A stretch of DNA of 34,032 nt, taken from assembly GCA_012520095.1 (NCBI GenBank), contig JAAYOV010000019.1, forward strand, positions 1 to 34,032, read 5' to 3'. How positions within the stretch are numbered: position 1 is the stretch's first letter; each line of letters opens with the position of its first letter. The translations under genes were made by a program, and so were the position numbers. The notes below the pieces were generated by a model, which had not been told where the DNA came from, ran no database searches, and worked only from the letters and a program-made list of their open reading frames with translations. The stretch comes from Tissierellia bacterium (lineage in GTDB: Bacteria; Bacillota; Clostridia; Peptostreptococcales; Acidaminobacteraceae). This document shows, one piece after another, positions 22,658-30,887 of the stretch.

Positions 22658-25087
22658 TTAGATGAAGAGATTCGTGTCGGCTTCTTCAGCAGCCCCGAGA
22701 TAAGTGGCGACTCCGCCGAGTTCGACTCCGTCAATCAGTTCGGCTTCGGTGATCCCCATGAGATCCATGCTCATATTGCAGGCGATGAGGCGAACTCCGT
22801 TTTTCTGTGCTTGAAGGAGAAGATCTTCTAGAGAGTCTACAGAATTGTTTTCCATGACCTTTCGGATCATCTTGGGGCCAAGCCCTAAGAAGTTCATGCG
22901 GCTGAGTCCCATTTTGGTGGTGCCTCTGGGCATCATCTTGGAGAACATATCCTGCATGACGGGCTTTTTGACATCGACCTTGTCACTCTTTCTTAGAGCG
23001 TTGAGTCCCCAGAAAGTGAAGAAGATCGTAACTCTTCTGCCCATGGCGAGTGCACCGTTTGCGATGATTAGAGCGGCAATTGCCTTATCAAGATCTCCTG
23101 AGAAGAGGACGATTGTTTTGTCATCTCCTTTTCCTGAGGAGGCGAGGGGAAGGGAGAGTTCCGAAGTCCCCTTTTGGATGAAGGCTTTGACTTTGCCGTC
23201 TTCCATGGATCCGGAAATATAGCGGTTATGCGTCTTCTGTGACCAGACGGGCAGATCGCGAAGGAGTCCGGGATCGGTGGCATGAATTTCGAAGATATCC
23301 CCTTCTTCAGCGTGTTCCATTGTTTTGGAGATGCGCATGATGGGGCCGGGGCATCTCATGCCTTCCAGGCGAAGCAGTTTGGCATTGGAAAAATCCAACG
23401 CGACGTGCTCTTGGGCCGGCGAAAGAGGAGCGTAGTCAACATAGAGATTCGCATAGGCTCTGTATCCGCTTGCCAAATAGTAGACGTCTTCAAATCCATT
23501 GTTTCTGAGAAGCTGTTCGGCAAAGTAGCCGCGCTTTCCGATGGCGCAGTTGACGACGATCGTTCGATCTTTAGGCAACTCATTGAGACGGCCTCTGAGT
23601 TCTCCCAGTGGAATATTGACGCTTCCCGGAATTTCGCCTGCAAGTATTTCATCTTTTTCTCGTACATCGATGAGGAAAGGATTGTCCAGTTTTGCCATAT
23701 CCTGAGCAAAGATAGGACGGGATCTGCCTTTTAAAATATTGTCAGCAATGAACCCCATTTGGTTGAGGATGCCCTTTGCAGAGGCATAGGGGGGAGCATA
23801 CGCCTGTTCATGCTCTTTGAGGTCTTGAACCGTTCCGCCCTTTTGGAGGAGAGCTGCAAAAATGTCGACGCGTTTATCGATGCCTTTCATTCCTACGGCT
23901 TGGAATCCGAGAAGTTTTCCGGAGGGCTCAAAGAACATCTTTGCTTGAATATCCATTGCGCCGGGATAGTAGTTTGAGTGGGATGGACCGGTGAACTGCA
24001 AGAAGAGATAGTCTTCACCGTATTTTTTTCCGAGGCGGGCAAGCGTCTTTTCTCCCAGTCCTGTTGAACCTGCAGCGAGGTCAAACACCTGAGCAATGGA
24101 GGTTCCGAGGGTTCCCGGATACGGGACAGGGTTGCCGAGAATAGTATCTGCGACGAGGCGACCCATTTTGTTTGCCGGTCCTGCAAGAGGGATAAAGGCC
24201 TCCGTGCGCGTGATGAACTCTTTTACCGCAACGGCGTCTCCAATGGCATAGACGTCGGGAGCGTTGGTCCTAAAATACTCATCGACCAGGAGATGTCCGC
24301 GTTCTCCGATGGAAAGACCGCTGTCTTTGAGAAACTGGGTTTGCGGCCGCACGCCAAGAGAGAGGAGAATGAGTTCCGCTTCCACTCTTTCGCCACCTTC
24401 AAGGACGACGGCATTTCCGTTTTCGGTTCTTTCAAAGGATTCAACCGATGCTTCCAGACGCAGGTCGACTCCCTTTACCCGCAAGTGATGATGCAGATAT
24501 TCCGCCATCTCTTTATCAAGCGGAGCCATGACCTGGTTGAGTCGCTCGATCAACGTCACGTGGATGCCGCGATGAACTAAGTTTTCCACCATTTCAAGGC
24601 CGATAAATCCTCCGCCGACGACGACGGCTCTCTTGGGATCTTTTTCTTCAATAAACTCATAGATTTGATCCGCATCGGGAACGGTCCACAGTGTAAAGAT
24701 GCCCTCCGACTCCATACCGGGAATTGGCGGCCGAAGTGGCGTCGAGCCGGGAGAGATGATCAGAGCATCGTATGATTCATGATATCGCTCACCTGTCTCA
24801 TGGCTGAGAACTTCCACCTGCTTGTTTTGTGTGTCCACATGCAGAACTTCATTTCTCGTTCGCACTTCAACGTTGAATTGAGCAAACATCTGCTCAGGAG
24901 TAAGGAGAAGCAATTCTTCTCTCTCTTCAATGACGCCGCCCAGATAGTAGGGAAGGCCGCAGTTTGCATACGAAATATAGGGGCCCTTTTCAAAGAGGAT
25001 GATTTCGAGCTCTTCGCTTCCTCTTCGAAGTCGCGCCGCAGCACTTGCGCCTCCTGCCACTCCACCGATAATTAATACTTTTTTCAT
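22658..25087 (-). CDS. CoA-disulfide reductase-like / rhodanese / TusA / DsrE four-module fusion
   Basis: 809 residues with four sulfur-handling modules in one chain. (1) FAD/NAD(P)H-dependent CoA-disulfide or polysulfide reductase domain (1-445), with GGVAGGASAAARLRR at the FAD site and active C43 in ANCGLPYYLGG. (2) Rhodanese (about 455-550) with C514 in NCAIGKRGY. (3) TusA/SirA domain (about 570-640) with C579 in MRCPGP. (4) DsrE-like domain (about 655-809) with C770 in LIACNMSMDLMGI. All four reactive cysteines are intact. It could reduce persulfides or polysulfides and relay sulfane sulfur between modules. AGGAGG precedes the ATG. It is cotranscribed with the CstR-like regulator, matching cst-type sulfide-stress logic. 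Confidence 0.92.
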   Translation of the reverse strand: MKKVLIIGGVAGGASAAARLRRGSEELEIILFEKGPYISYANCGLPYYLGGVIEEREELLLLTPEQMFAQFNVEVRTRNEVLHVDTQNKQVEVLSHETGERYHESYDALIISPGSTPLRPPIPGMESEGIFTLWTVPDADQIYEFIEEKDPKRAVVVGGGFIGLEMVENLVHRGIHVTLIERLNQVMAPLDKEMAEYLHHHLRVKGVDLRLEASVESFERTENGNAVVLEGGERVEAELILLSLGVRPQTQFLKDSGLSIGERGHLLVDEYFRTNAPDVYAIGDAVAVKEFITRTEAFIPLAGPANKMGRLVADTILGNPVPYPGTLGTSIAQVFDLAAGSTGLGEKTLARLGKKYGEDYLFLQFTGPSHSNYYPGAMDIQAKMFFEPSGKLLGFQAVGMKGIDKRVDIFAALLQKGGTVQDLKEHEQAYAPPYASAKGILNQMGFIADNILKGRSRPIFAQDMAKLDNPFLIDVREKDEILAGEIPGSVNIPLGELRGRLNELPKDRTIVVNCAIGKRGYFAEQLLRNNGFEDVYYLASGYRAYANLYVDYAPLSPAQEHVALDFSNAKLLRLEGMRCPGPIMRISKTMEHAEEGDIFEIHATDPGLLRDLPVWSQKTHNRYISGSMEDGKVKAFIQKGTSELSLPLASSGKGDDKTIVLFSGDLDKAIAALIIANGALAMGRRVTIFFTFWGLNALRKSDKVDVKKPVMQDMFSKMMPRGTTKMGLSRMNFLGLGPKMIRKVMENNSVDSLEDLLLQAQKNGVRLIACNMSMDLMGITEAELIDGVELGGVATYLGAAEEADTNLFI

Positions 25088-25096
25088 ATTACCTCC

Positions 25097-25118
25097 TACC
25101 CCCGGGGGAGGGGGTGTA
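25097..25118. promoter_or_regulatory. GC-rich palindromic operator candidate for the CstR-like regulator
   Basis: TACCCCC-GGGGGA-GGGGGTGTA contains the perfect palindrome CCCCCGGGGG (25099-25108) in an otherwise AT-rich promoter region. CsoR/CstR family operators are typically short G/C-run inverted repeats flanked by TA. It lies between the -10 box and the ribosome site of the fusion gene, a good position for repression. Confidence 0.6.
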
Positions 25119-25126
25119 CTGTTTTT

Positions 25127-25155
25127 ATATTATATGATAATGATCTTTCTGGCAA
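25127..25155 (-). promoter_or_regulatory. Promoter of the persulfide operon
   Basis: On the minus strand -35 TTGCCA (25150-25155), 17-base spacer, -10 TAATAT (25127-25132); an overlapping TATAAT would have a 15-base spacer. Confidence 0.55.
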
Positions 25156-25195
25156 GGCTTTTAAAGAAATAAAAATGTGTTATTATCTAAATACT

Positions 25196-25233
25196 CTCAT
25201 CGAAGAAAAATCGAGGTTTTCTGTCTTGATGAG
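25196..25233. repeat. Long imperfect stem-loop upstream of murI
   Basis: CTCATC pairs with GATGAG, then AAGA with TCTT and AAAA with TTTT across small bulges, around a TCGAGG loop. It lies between the divergent persulfide operon and murI. No T-run follows; role unknown. Confidence 0.35.
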
Positions 25234-25271
25234 TCTACAATGGCTTGCTGGTACTTCTGTGGTCTCGGAGA

Positions 25272-25277
25272 TATAAT
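25272..25277 (+). promoter_or_regulatory. -10 box close to the murI start
   Basis: A perfect TATAAT ends 6 bases before the murI ATG, so transcription would begin at or next to the start codon. The -35 region is weak. This suggests a leaderless or nearly leaderless murI mRNA. Confidence 0.4.
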
Positions 25278-25283
25278 ATCGAC

Positions 25284-26087
25284 ATGAAAACGGTGAAAAA
25301 TAGACCGATCGGAATGTTTGACTCTGGAGTGGGAGGCTTGAGCGTCCTGCGTGTTTTCCTGAGGAAATTTCCGACTGAAGATGTCTTGTACATTGGAGAT
25401 ACCGCCCATTTTCCCTATGGAGAGAAGACACCTGAAGAAATTAGTGCATATGGAAGGCACATAGCTGAATATTTCAAAGAAGTGGGAATCAAGCTTCTCG
25501 TCATTGCTTGCAATACGGCGACGGTGTATTCACTCGATGTTGTAAAAGAAGTCATGGGGGATATTCCTGTTATAGGGGTCATCGAAGCCGGAGCGCGTGC
25601 AGCGCTTGAGGCTGTCAAGGGAAAGAAAATCGGAGTCATCGCCACAAAGGTCACGGTTAAATCGGGCGCTTATCCGGCAATGATTCGATCTTTAGGAGGA
25701 GGTGAGAAGGTCCTGGCTGTGCCTACTCAACGATTTGTTTCACTTGTAGAGGATGGAGAGCTCGATACGGATTATGCCCGGAGGGTTGTCCGTGAAGATC
25801 TGTCTCCCTTTTATGAGGATCCTCCTTCCGGTTTGATTTTAGGTTGCACGCATTTTCCGGGCTTATCCCATTTGATTCAAGAAGCGCTCCCGGGTGTGGT
25901 ACTGATTGATCCGGCATATGCCCTGGTAGATGAAGCCGCTGACGTTCTTGCCAAGTCGGGACTCCTGAGAGAAGATGGGGATGGAAGAGTACAATTTCTC
26001 GTCACCGGAGATCCCGAAAGCTTCTCACACAGCGGATCCGTTCTTTTGGGCCGGCCCATTACAGATGCGCGAAAATTGATTCTCTGA
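25284..26087 (+). CDS. murI: Glutamate racemase
   Basis: 267 residues. Converts L- to D-glutamate for peptidoglycan. Both catalytic cysteines are present: C76 in ACNTAT and C188 in LGCTHFPGL; the N-terminal FDSGVGGLSVLR and GDTAHFPYGEK are family landmarks. I chose the ATG at 25284 because homologues begin a few residues before NRPIGMFDSG. The open frame extends to a TTG at 25245 without a ribosome site. No Shine-Dalgarno is placed correctly for the ATG (a GGAG is 14 bases away), and a TATAAT lies 6 bases upstream. Confidence 0.95.
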   Translation: MKTVKNRPIGMFDSGVGGLSVLRVFLRKFPTEDVLYIGDTAHFPYGEKTPEEISAYGRHIAEYFKEVGIKLLVIACNTATVYSLDVVKEVMGDIPVIGVIEAGARAALEAVKGKKIGVIATKVTVKSGAYPAMIRSLGGGEKVLAVPTQRFVSLVEDGELDTDYARRVVREDLSPFYEDPPSGLILGCTHFPGLSHLIQEALPGVVLIDPAYALVDEAADVLAKSGLLREDGDGRVQFLVTGDPESFSHSGSVLLGRPITDARKLIL

Positions 26088-26112
26088 TGACGCCTTGAGA
26101 ATCCCATTATAA

Positions 26113-26132
26113 AAAAGCCCAGTAGGGCTTTT
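26113..26132. terminator. Bidirectional terminator between murI and the MBL nuclease gene
   Basis: An 8-bp stem AAAAGCCC / GGGCTTTT with an AGTA loop and A/T tracts on both sides, between convergent genes. Confidence 0.85.
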
Positions 26133-26178
26133 ATTCTTGAGGCGATACGGGTTTGAATCGTGTTTTTAGCTAAGCGGT

Positions 26179-27492
26179 TTATCGGAATTCTACCGGAACA
26201 CCTCTTTGCAAGATGCAGGCTTCTATTCCTCTGTCTCTCAATTGCTCATAGTACTCGGCGATGATGTCTTCCTCGCCGTGTGCAAGGAGCACCTCGCCGA
26301 TATGATCTGCGCTCTGCATCCAGCGTCTCAGGTCTTCTTTGTCAGCATGACCTGAAAAACCGTCGACAGTGAGGATTTTGGCGTGTACTTTTACGCGCTC
26401 TCTGTCGAGGACAACAAAATCTTCTCTGTTTTGAATTTTTCTTCCGTTTGTCTCTTCCCCTTGATAGCCGACAAAGATCACGGTGGCGTTTCTCTGCGCC
26501 AAATATGTGCGCAAGTGGTGAATGATGTGGCCGCCTTGAACCATTCCACTTGAAGAGATAATAATTTTTGGAGAAGGGTCGCGATCAAGTGCATAGCTTT
26601 CTTTGCCGGAGACAATGGATAGATTGGGCATGTAAAGAAGTTGCGGATCATATTCATCATTCATCCGCTCAAATCCTCTAAGATAGAGTTCTCTTCCTTG
26701 TATTCCCAAAGGGGAGTCCATATAGATGGGTATGCGGTAAAATTCATTGATTTTTTTCTGTTTTTTGGCCATCAGATGGAGTCCGTAGAGGATCTCGGAA
26801 GTTCGTCCGATTGAAAAGGCGGGGATGACGATGGTGCGATCGTGGGAAAAACTTCTTTCAATATGCTCAAACAGCTCCTCAAAAGCTTCCTCCATCGGCC
26901 GATGAGTCGTCGTTGCGTAGGTCGATTCACTGACGAGCACATCACAAGACGGCATGGGCGCAGGATCCGGATACAGGAGGGTATCGTAGCGCCCCATGTC
27001 CCCACTAAAGACGACGCTTTTAGTCGGAGTTTCAATGTGTATAAAGGCACTTCCTAAAAGATGGCCGTTTGGCATGAATCGAAAGCGGATGCCTGCGTTT
27101 TCACCTTCATGGTAAAAGGGCATCAGCACAATTCTGGAGAGAAGTTCTTCGACATCAGCTTCTGTGTAGAGAGGATTCTGGCTTCTTTCTTGGATAGACG
27201 CACTGTCGCGAAGCAGGGGCTCAAGCAGGCGAAATGTATCATGCGTCATATAGATGCGACCTCTGAAATTTCTTAGCAGGGGAAGCCTTCCCGAGTGATC
27301 GATATGCGCATGCGTCAGAAGGACAAAATCGATATCTTCAGAAGAGTAGGGAAGAGGCTCTCTATTTTTTTGCTCTATTTGTGTACTTCCTTGAAAAAGC
27401 CCGAGGTCGACGAGAAAACGAACACCGTTTGTTTCGACGAGATAATTGGAACCGGTGACTTCATTGGCGGCACCGAAAGCAGTGATGATCAT
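26179..27492 (-). CDS. Beta-CASP metallo-beta-lactamase RNA-processing nuclease (YSH1/CPSF-like)
   Basis: 437 residues. Metal-binding motif HAHIDH (61-66), GHLLGSAF (144-151), GDM (165-167), the beta-CASP region (about 185-345) with SSSGM (314-318), and C-terminal SGHAD (381-385) and HGEED (406-410) place it in COG1236-type exonucleases/endonucleases acting on RNA. This bacterial group is distinct from RNase J. The start is the ATG at 27492, with GGAGG 5 bases upstream; the longer upstream frame is untranslated leader. Monocistronic, divergent from the small ORF/lipoprotein operon. Confidence 0.9.
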   Translation of the reverse strand: MIITAFGAANEVTGSNYLVETNGVRFLVDLGLFQGSTQIEQKNREPLPYSSEDIDFVLLTHAHIDHSGRLPLLRNFRGRIYMTHDTFRLLEPLLRDSASIQERSQNPLYTEADVEELLSRIVLMPFYHEGENAGIRFRFMPNGHLLGSAFIHIETPTKSVVFSGDMGRYDTLLYPDPAPMPSCDVLVSESTYATTTHRPMEEAFEELFEHIERSFSHDRTIVIPAFSIGRTSEILYGLHLMAKKQKKINEFYRIPIYMDSPLGIQGRELYLRGFERMNDEYDPQLLYMPNLSIVSGKESYALDRDPSPKIIISSSGMVQGGHIIHHLRTYLAQRNATVIFVGYQGEETNGRKIQNREDFVVLDRERVKVHAKILTVDGFSGHADKEDLRRWMQSADHIGEVLLAHGEEDIIAEYYEQLRDRGIEACILQRGVPVEFR

Positions 27493-27585
27493 ATCCACCT
27501 CCGCTATAATGTATACCTTTTTATTATGTGTCGGTAACGTTTTTTTAAATTTTGATTCATGTGATAATCTTAGTAAAATGATAAT

Positions 27586-27613
27586 TATGAGGCGAACAGC
27601 CTCGTAATGGCTG
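27586..27613. repeat. Two mutually exclusive hairpins in the divergent intergenic region
   Basis: TATGAGGC / GCCTCGTA with a GAACA loop (27586-27606, one wobble) shares bases with CAGCC / GGCTG (27597-27613), so only one can form. It would lie in the leader of the minus-strand nuclease gene if that leader is long enough. Regulatory role is speculative. Confidence 0.3.
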
Positions 27614-27637
27614 GAAACAGACTGAAAATCGATGTTC

Positions 27638-27666
27638 TTGTCTATAACGATTCGTTGGCTTATAAT
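27638..27666 (+). promoter_or_regulatory. Promoter of the small ORF-lipoprotein-pyrE operon
   Basis: -35 TTGTCT (27638-27643), 17-base spacer, perfect -10 TATAAT (27661-27666). The start would be near 27673, directly before the ribosome site of the small ORF. Confidence 0.8.
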
Positions 27667-27683
27667 GTAAAAACGGAGGCGCG

Positions 27684-27788
27684 ATGAAAATAGCAAAGCG
27701 AATTGAGGATAGCAAGCAGATCAGAAAACAAAAGAAAAACTCGGATTCGGCCTTGTCTCGTATCAAAGATCCGACAAAACGGCTTTAA
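27684..27788 (+). CDS. 34-residue basic small protein or leader peptide
   Basis: ATG at 27684 preceded by GGAGG with 4 bases between and by a strong promoter; stop TAA at 27786-27788. The peptide (MKIAKRIEDSKQIRKQKK, then NSDSALSRIKDPTKRL) is highly basic and hydrophilic with no signal or membrane segment. It ends 16 bases before the start of the lipoprotein gene, and its stop overlaps that gene's ribosome site, suggesting translational coupling. It is the first ORF of the operon. It is not a classical attenuator peptide: no run of one amino acid and no following terminator. Function unknown. Confidence 0.6.
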   Translation: MKIAKRIEDSKQIRKQKKNSDSALSRIKDPTKRL

Positions 27789-27804
27789 GGGAGTACAGGC
27801 TGTC

Positions 27805-29193
27805 ATGGTCGTGCGACGGATGCGTAAAACCTTGTTGTGGGTCGCTTTGGCAGGGCTTTTTATGTTGCTCATCGGCTGCTCTGGGGCTGCAAGAGAAAAG
27901 AAATTTCCGATTTCCTCTTCCCTGACACCCCCTCCTGAATCGTCGGAAGTCGTCTTTGATACGCTTCCAAAAGATTATTATTTCGTACAGGTGGAAGATG
28001 CGGTCCTTACAGATGAGGCCGGCGAGGTTATTCGCCGTCTCTTTTTTCAAGAGAGGGTGTTTCTAATACGAAAGGGAGTCCAGCGCACATTGGTTGAAGA
28101 TTATGCCGGCAATCAGGGATATGTAGAAAGATCGGTTCTCGGCAAGGATTTCATCTCTGACATCGGAGAAATATACAGCGGTGTCGAATATGGGGCGTAT
28201 GCGGAGAAGAACAAACCCTACAAGGACTATAAGCCGGTGAGAGCTGTGTATATGCCTCCGGTACAATTGGAAAATGTCGATGTCTTTCTGCAACGACTAG
28301 AAGGCACTTCGATCAACTCGATTGTCATCGATTATAAAAATGACTATGATCAGATCCTTTTTCCTTCTCCGGCTACTCAGGAAATCAAAATCGACTCTTC
28401 CCCGGCATTCAACGAATCTCCGGAAGAATTCATGACAAAGATCAAAGAGAAAGGGTTTCACACGATCGCCAGGATTGTCGTCTTTCGATCCGATAACTAT
28501 GTTTTGGCGTATCCGAAGCATTCAGTGATGGATGAAGCGGGAGAGCTTTATTATTCTGAAGGGAGTTATTGGGTGTCTCCTTACTGTCGAGAGATGTGGG
28601 ATTATATTGTAAAACTGAGCAATGAGGCTCTGGCATACGGCTTTGATGAGATACAGTTTGATCATTTGAATTTTCCGGTTGCCGATGGAACGCAATTGAG
28701 TATGCGAAACCTTGAGGATGAAAGTCGGCCGGAGGCAATTCAAAAATTCCTTTTCCATGTTCAAAGCTCTTTGGGCAATAAAGACGCGATCATCGGCGTC
28801 AATGTCTTCGGCTGGTCGGCGGTCGTACCTTCTGATATTGACATCGGTCAGCAGTGGGAGGCGCTCAGTGCCGTATCGGATGTCATCTCTCCAATGTTTT
28901 ATCCGAGTCTATTTTCTGCGGGAAATCTCGGATTGGACAGACCACAGAGAGAACCATATGAGACAATAAAACGGGCTTCTCAATATGCCCTTGAGAGAAA
29001 TGAAAATCTGCCGACTCCTGCATTTATCAGGCCATGGCTGCAGGCATATGATTACGATATTGCGTATGGAGAAGAGGAGATTTCTGCACAGATTCAGGCG
29101 CTTAAAGATCTCGGGATTTACGAATATATGCTGTGGAATCCGGACGGACAATATGAATTGGGAGGATTGAATGACGCATCGACAAATCGCTGA
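27805..29193 (+). CDS. Lipoprotein with SH3-like and DUF4015 putative glycoside hydrolase domains
   Basis: 462 residues. A signal peptide with lipobox LIGC (C25) anchors it outside the membrane. Residues about 57-112 resemble a bacterial SH3-like domain (YYFVQVEDAVL...GNQGYVERSVLG). Residues about 144-455 match the DUF4015 TIM-barrel family of putative polysaccharide hydrolases, with KPVRAVYMPP at the entry and the diagnostic DEIQFDHLNFP (281-291). The start ATG at 27805 has AAGGGAG 11 bases upstream; the ATG at 27820 is an alternative. The 3' end overlaps pyrE by 23 bases. Likely acts on cell-wall or exopolysaccharide; substrate unknown. Confidence 0.85.
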   Translation: MVVRRMRKTLLWVALAGLFMLLIGCSGAAREKKFPISSSLTPPPESSEVVFDTLPKDYYFVQVEDAVLTDEAGEVIRRLFFQERVFLIRKGVQRTLVEDYAGNQGYVERSVLGKDFISDIGEIYSGVEYGAYAEKNKPYKDYKPVRAVYMPPVQLENVDVFLQRLEGTSINSIVIDYKNDYDQILFPSPATQEIKIDSSPAFNESPEEFMTKIKEKGFHTIARIVVFRSDNYVLAYPKHSVMDEAGELYYSEGSYWVSPYCREMWDYIVKLSNEALAYGFDEIQFDHLNFPVADGTQLSMRNLEDESRPEAIQKFLFHVQSSLGNKDAIIGVNVFGWSAVVPSDIDIGQQWEALSAVSDVISPMFYPSLFSAGNLGLDRPQREPYETIKRASQYALERNENLPTPAFIRPWLQAYDYDIAYGEEEISAQIQALKDLGIYEYMLWNPDGQYELGGLNDASTNR

Positions 29194-29794
29194 ACAGCTC
29201 CTTGACATCGGGGCTCTGCTCATCCGTGACAGGGAGCATCTATTTACTTGGGCTAGCGGGATTCGCTCTCCTATTTACTGCGACAATCGCCTTACGCTCA
29301 GTTTTCCGGCTGTTCGAGATGAGATCGCTTCTGCTTTTGTTCAAAAAGTGGCAGAATATTCGGAAGTAGATGTCATCGTCGGCACGGCAACGGCGGGCAT
29401 TGCACATGCGGCATATCTTTCGCAGAAGCTCGATCTTCCGATGGCATACGTTCGCTCTTCGGCAAAAGTTCACGGAAAAGGGGAGATGATTGAGGGGGTT
29501 GTCCGCAGCGGAGACAAAGTTGTACTGATAGAAGATTTGATCAGCACCGGAGGGAGTTCATTGAAAGCGGCGCAGGCCCTTCAGAAAGCGGGGGCCGAAG
29601 TGCTGTGCGTGTTGAGTATTTTTACGTATCAGTTTGAAGAAGCGAAAGATGCCTTTGAGAAGGCGGCGATTCCGACTTGGTCGATTACCAATTACAGTGA
29701 AGTGTTGACGATTGCCAAAGAGCGCGGGCACGTTTCAGAAGAAGAAGCCGACCTTCTTTCCGCATGGTCAAAAAATCCCAGGATGTTCACCTGA
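29171..29794 (+). CDS. pyrE: Orotate phosphoribosyltransferase
   Basis: 207 residues. Transfers ribose 5-phosphate from PRPP to orotate in UMP synthesis. The PRPP-binding loop VVLIEDLISTGGSS (117-130) and the catalytic region RSSAKVHGKGEMIEG (96-110) are intact. GGGAGG just before the ATG fixes the start, which lies inside the preceding lipoprotein gene (23-base overlap). It ends by sharing one base with trmB. No other pyr genes are in the window, so its operon setting is unusual. Confidence 0.95.
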   Translation: MTHRQIAEQLLDIGALLIRDREHLFTWASGIRSPIYCDNRLTLSFPAVRDEIASAFVQKVAEYSEVDVIVGTATAGIAHAAYLSQKLDLPMAYVRSSAKVHGKGEMIEGVVRSGDKVVLIEDLISTGGSSLKAAQALQKAGAEVLCVLSIFTYQFEEAKDAFEKAAIPTWSITNYSEVLTIAKERGHVSEEEADLLSAWSKNPRMFT

Positions 29795-30435
29795 TGAGAC
29801 TTCGGAAAGTAAAGAATTTAGAGGCGCGCCTCGATACGTGCAGAGGGCGCCTGCTCCTTGAAAAAGAGCCCACATGTTTTCAGAGTGTCTTTGGAAATGA
29901 TCATCCGGTGATCGCCGAGTTCGGGATTGGAAGAGGTAAGTTTATCCTTGAAATGGCCAAGCGCCACCCGGAAAAGAATTTTTTCGGCGTTGAGCGTGTC
30001 GACTCAGTGATGATTCAGGCGATGGAAAAAGTGCGTGAAGAGAAAAACATTCGCTATTTAATAGCCAATGTAGAAGATCTTGTAGAGATATTGCCTGACA
30101 ATTCTCTCAGCGGGTTATTTTTGAATTTCTCCGACCCCTGGCCGAAAAAAAGAAATAGAAAAAGGCGTTTGACATATAGAGACTATCTGAAGCAATATGA
30201 CAGATGGTTAATTGAAGGTTCGACGGTGCAGCTGAAGACAGACTCCGATATTTTATTTGCCTTCTCTATAGAGGAGGTTTCGCAGACCGGTCATATTCTT
30301 AGAGATGTGACGCTGGATTTGAGCAAGTCTTCGGCATATGAAGACAATATTCGCACGGAGTATGAGGAACGATTTGCTGAGCAGGAACTGCCAATTCGCG
30401 CGCTTCGCTATGACTCCGGAAAGGCGTTATTATGA
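29794..30435 (+). CDS. trmB: tRNA (guanine-N7-)-methyltransferase
   Basis: 213 residues. Methylates G46 of tRNA using S-adenosylmethionine. SAM-binding stretch AEFGIGRGKFILEMA (41-55) and the signature NFSDPWPKKR (111-120) are clear. The ATG overlaps the pyrE stop (TGATG) and gives the family's usual N-terminus MRLRK; a longer start at 29764 would lie within pyrE. Its stop overlaps the lspA start. Its product is S-adenosylhomocysteine, which the nucleosidase at the end of the operon would clear. Confidence 0.94.
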   Translation: MRLRKVKNLEARLDTCRGRLLLEKEPTCFQSVFGNDHPVIAEFGIGRGKFILEMAKRHPEKNFFGVERVDSVMIQAMEKVREEKNIRYLIANVEDLVEILPDNSLSGLFLNFSDPWPKKRNRKRRLTYRDYLKQYDRWLIEGSTVQLKTDSDILFAFSIEEVSQTGHILRDVTLDLSKSSAYEDNIRTEYEERFAEQELPIRALRYDSGKALL

Positions 30436-30887
30436 TGGAAATTCTTGTCGTCCTCGGCATTATTGCTCTGGATCGCCTGACGAAGATGGCCGCCGTTACT
30501 AAGCTTGCCCCGATCGGCTCCGTTGCGATATGGCAGGACGTATTTCATTTGAGCTTTTTTACTAACACAGGCGCGGCTTTCAGTATTTTAAGCGGAAAGA
30601 CCCAGCTTCTCGGATTTCTTTCCGTTTTCGTCAGCGTCTGCTTGATTGGCTATCTTGCTCGATATCGCAAAACGCTCTCGACAATCTCCAGGCTGGGACT
30701 CGCTTTTATCTTGGGAGGAGCCATAGGAAACGGAGTCGATAGATTACTGTATGGAGCGGTGGTCGACTTCTTCGATTTTCGCCTGATTCGGTTTGCTATT
30801 TTTAATGTTGCGGACAGTTTTATTACGGTAGGAACAGGTCTACTCATTCTCGGAGTGATTTTTTATGATAAGGAGTTTTTACGGTGA
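30432..30887 (+). CDS. lspA: Lipoprotein signal peptidase (signal peptidase II)
   Basis: 151 residues, four transmembrane segments. Cleaves prolipoproteins before the lipid-modified cysteine. Conserved blocks NTGAAFSI, GGAIGNGVDRL, VVDFFDF and FNVADS are present; the catalytic aspartates are D112 and D128. Overlaps trmB by 4 bases and the nucleosidase gene by 4. An upstream gene of this same operon and two other genes in the window encode lipobox proteins that would be its substrates. Confidence 0.95.
   Translation: MMEILVVLGIIALDRLTKMAAVTKLAPIGSVAIWQDVFHLSFFTNTGAAFSILSGKTQLLGFLSVFVSVCLIGYLARYRKTLSTISRLGLAFILGGAIGNGVDRLLYGAVVDFFDFRLIRFAIFNVADSFITVGTGLLILGVIFYDKEFLR

Noticed and set aside
27493..27696. 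N-terminal extension of the beta-CASP nuclease.
   Set aside because: The family begins at MIITAFGAANEVTGS, and GGAGG sits 5 bases before that ATG.
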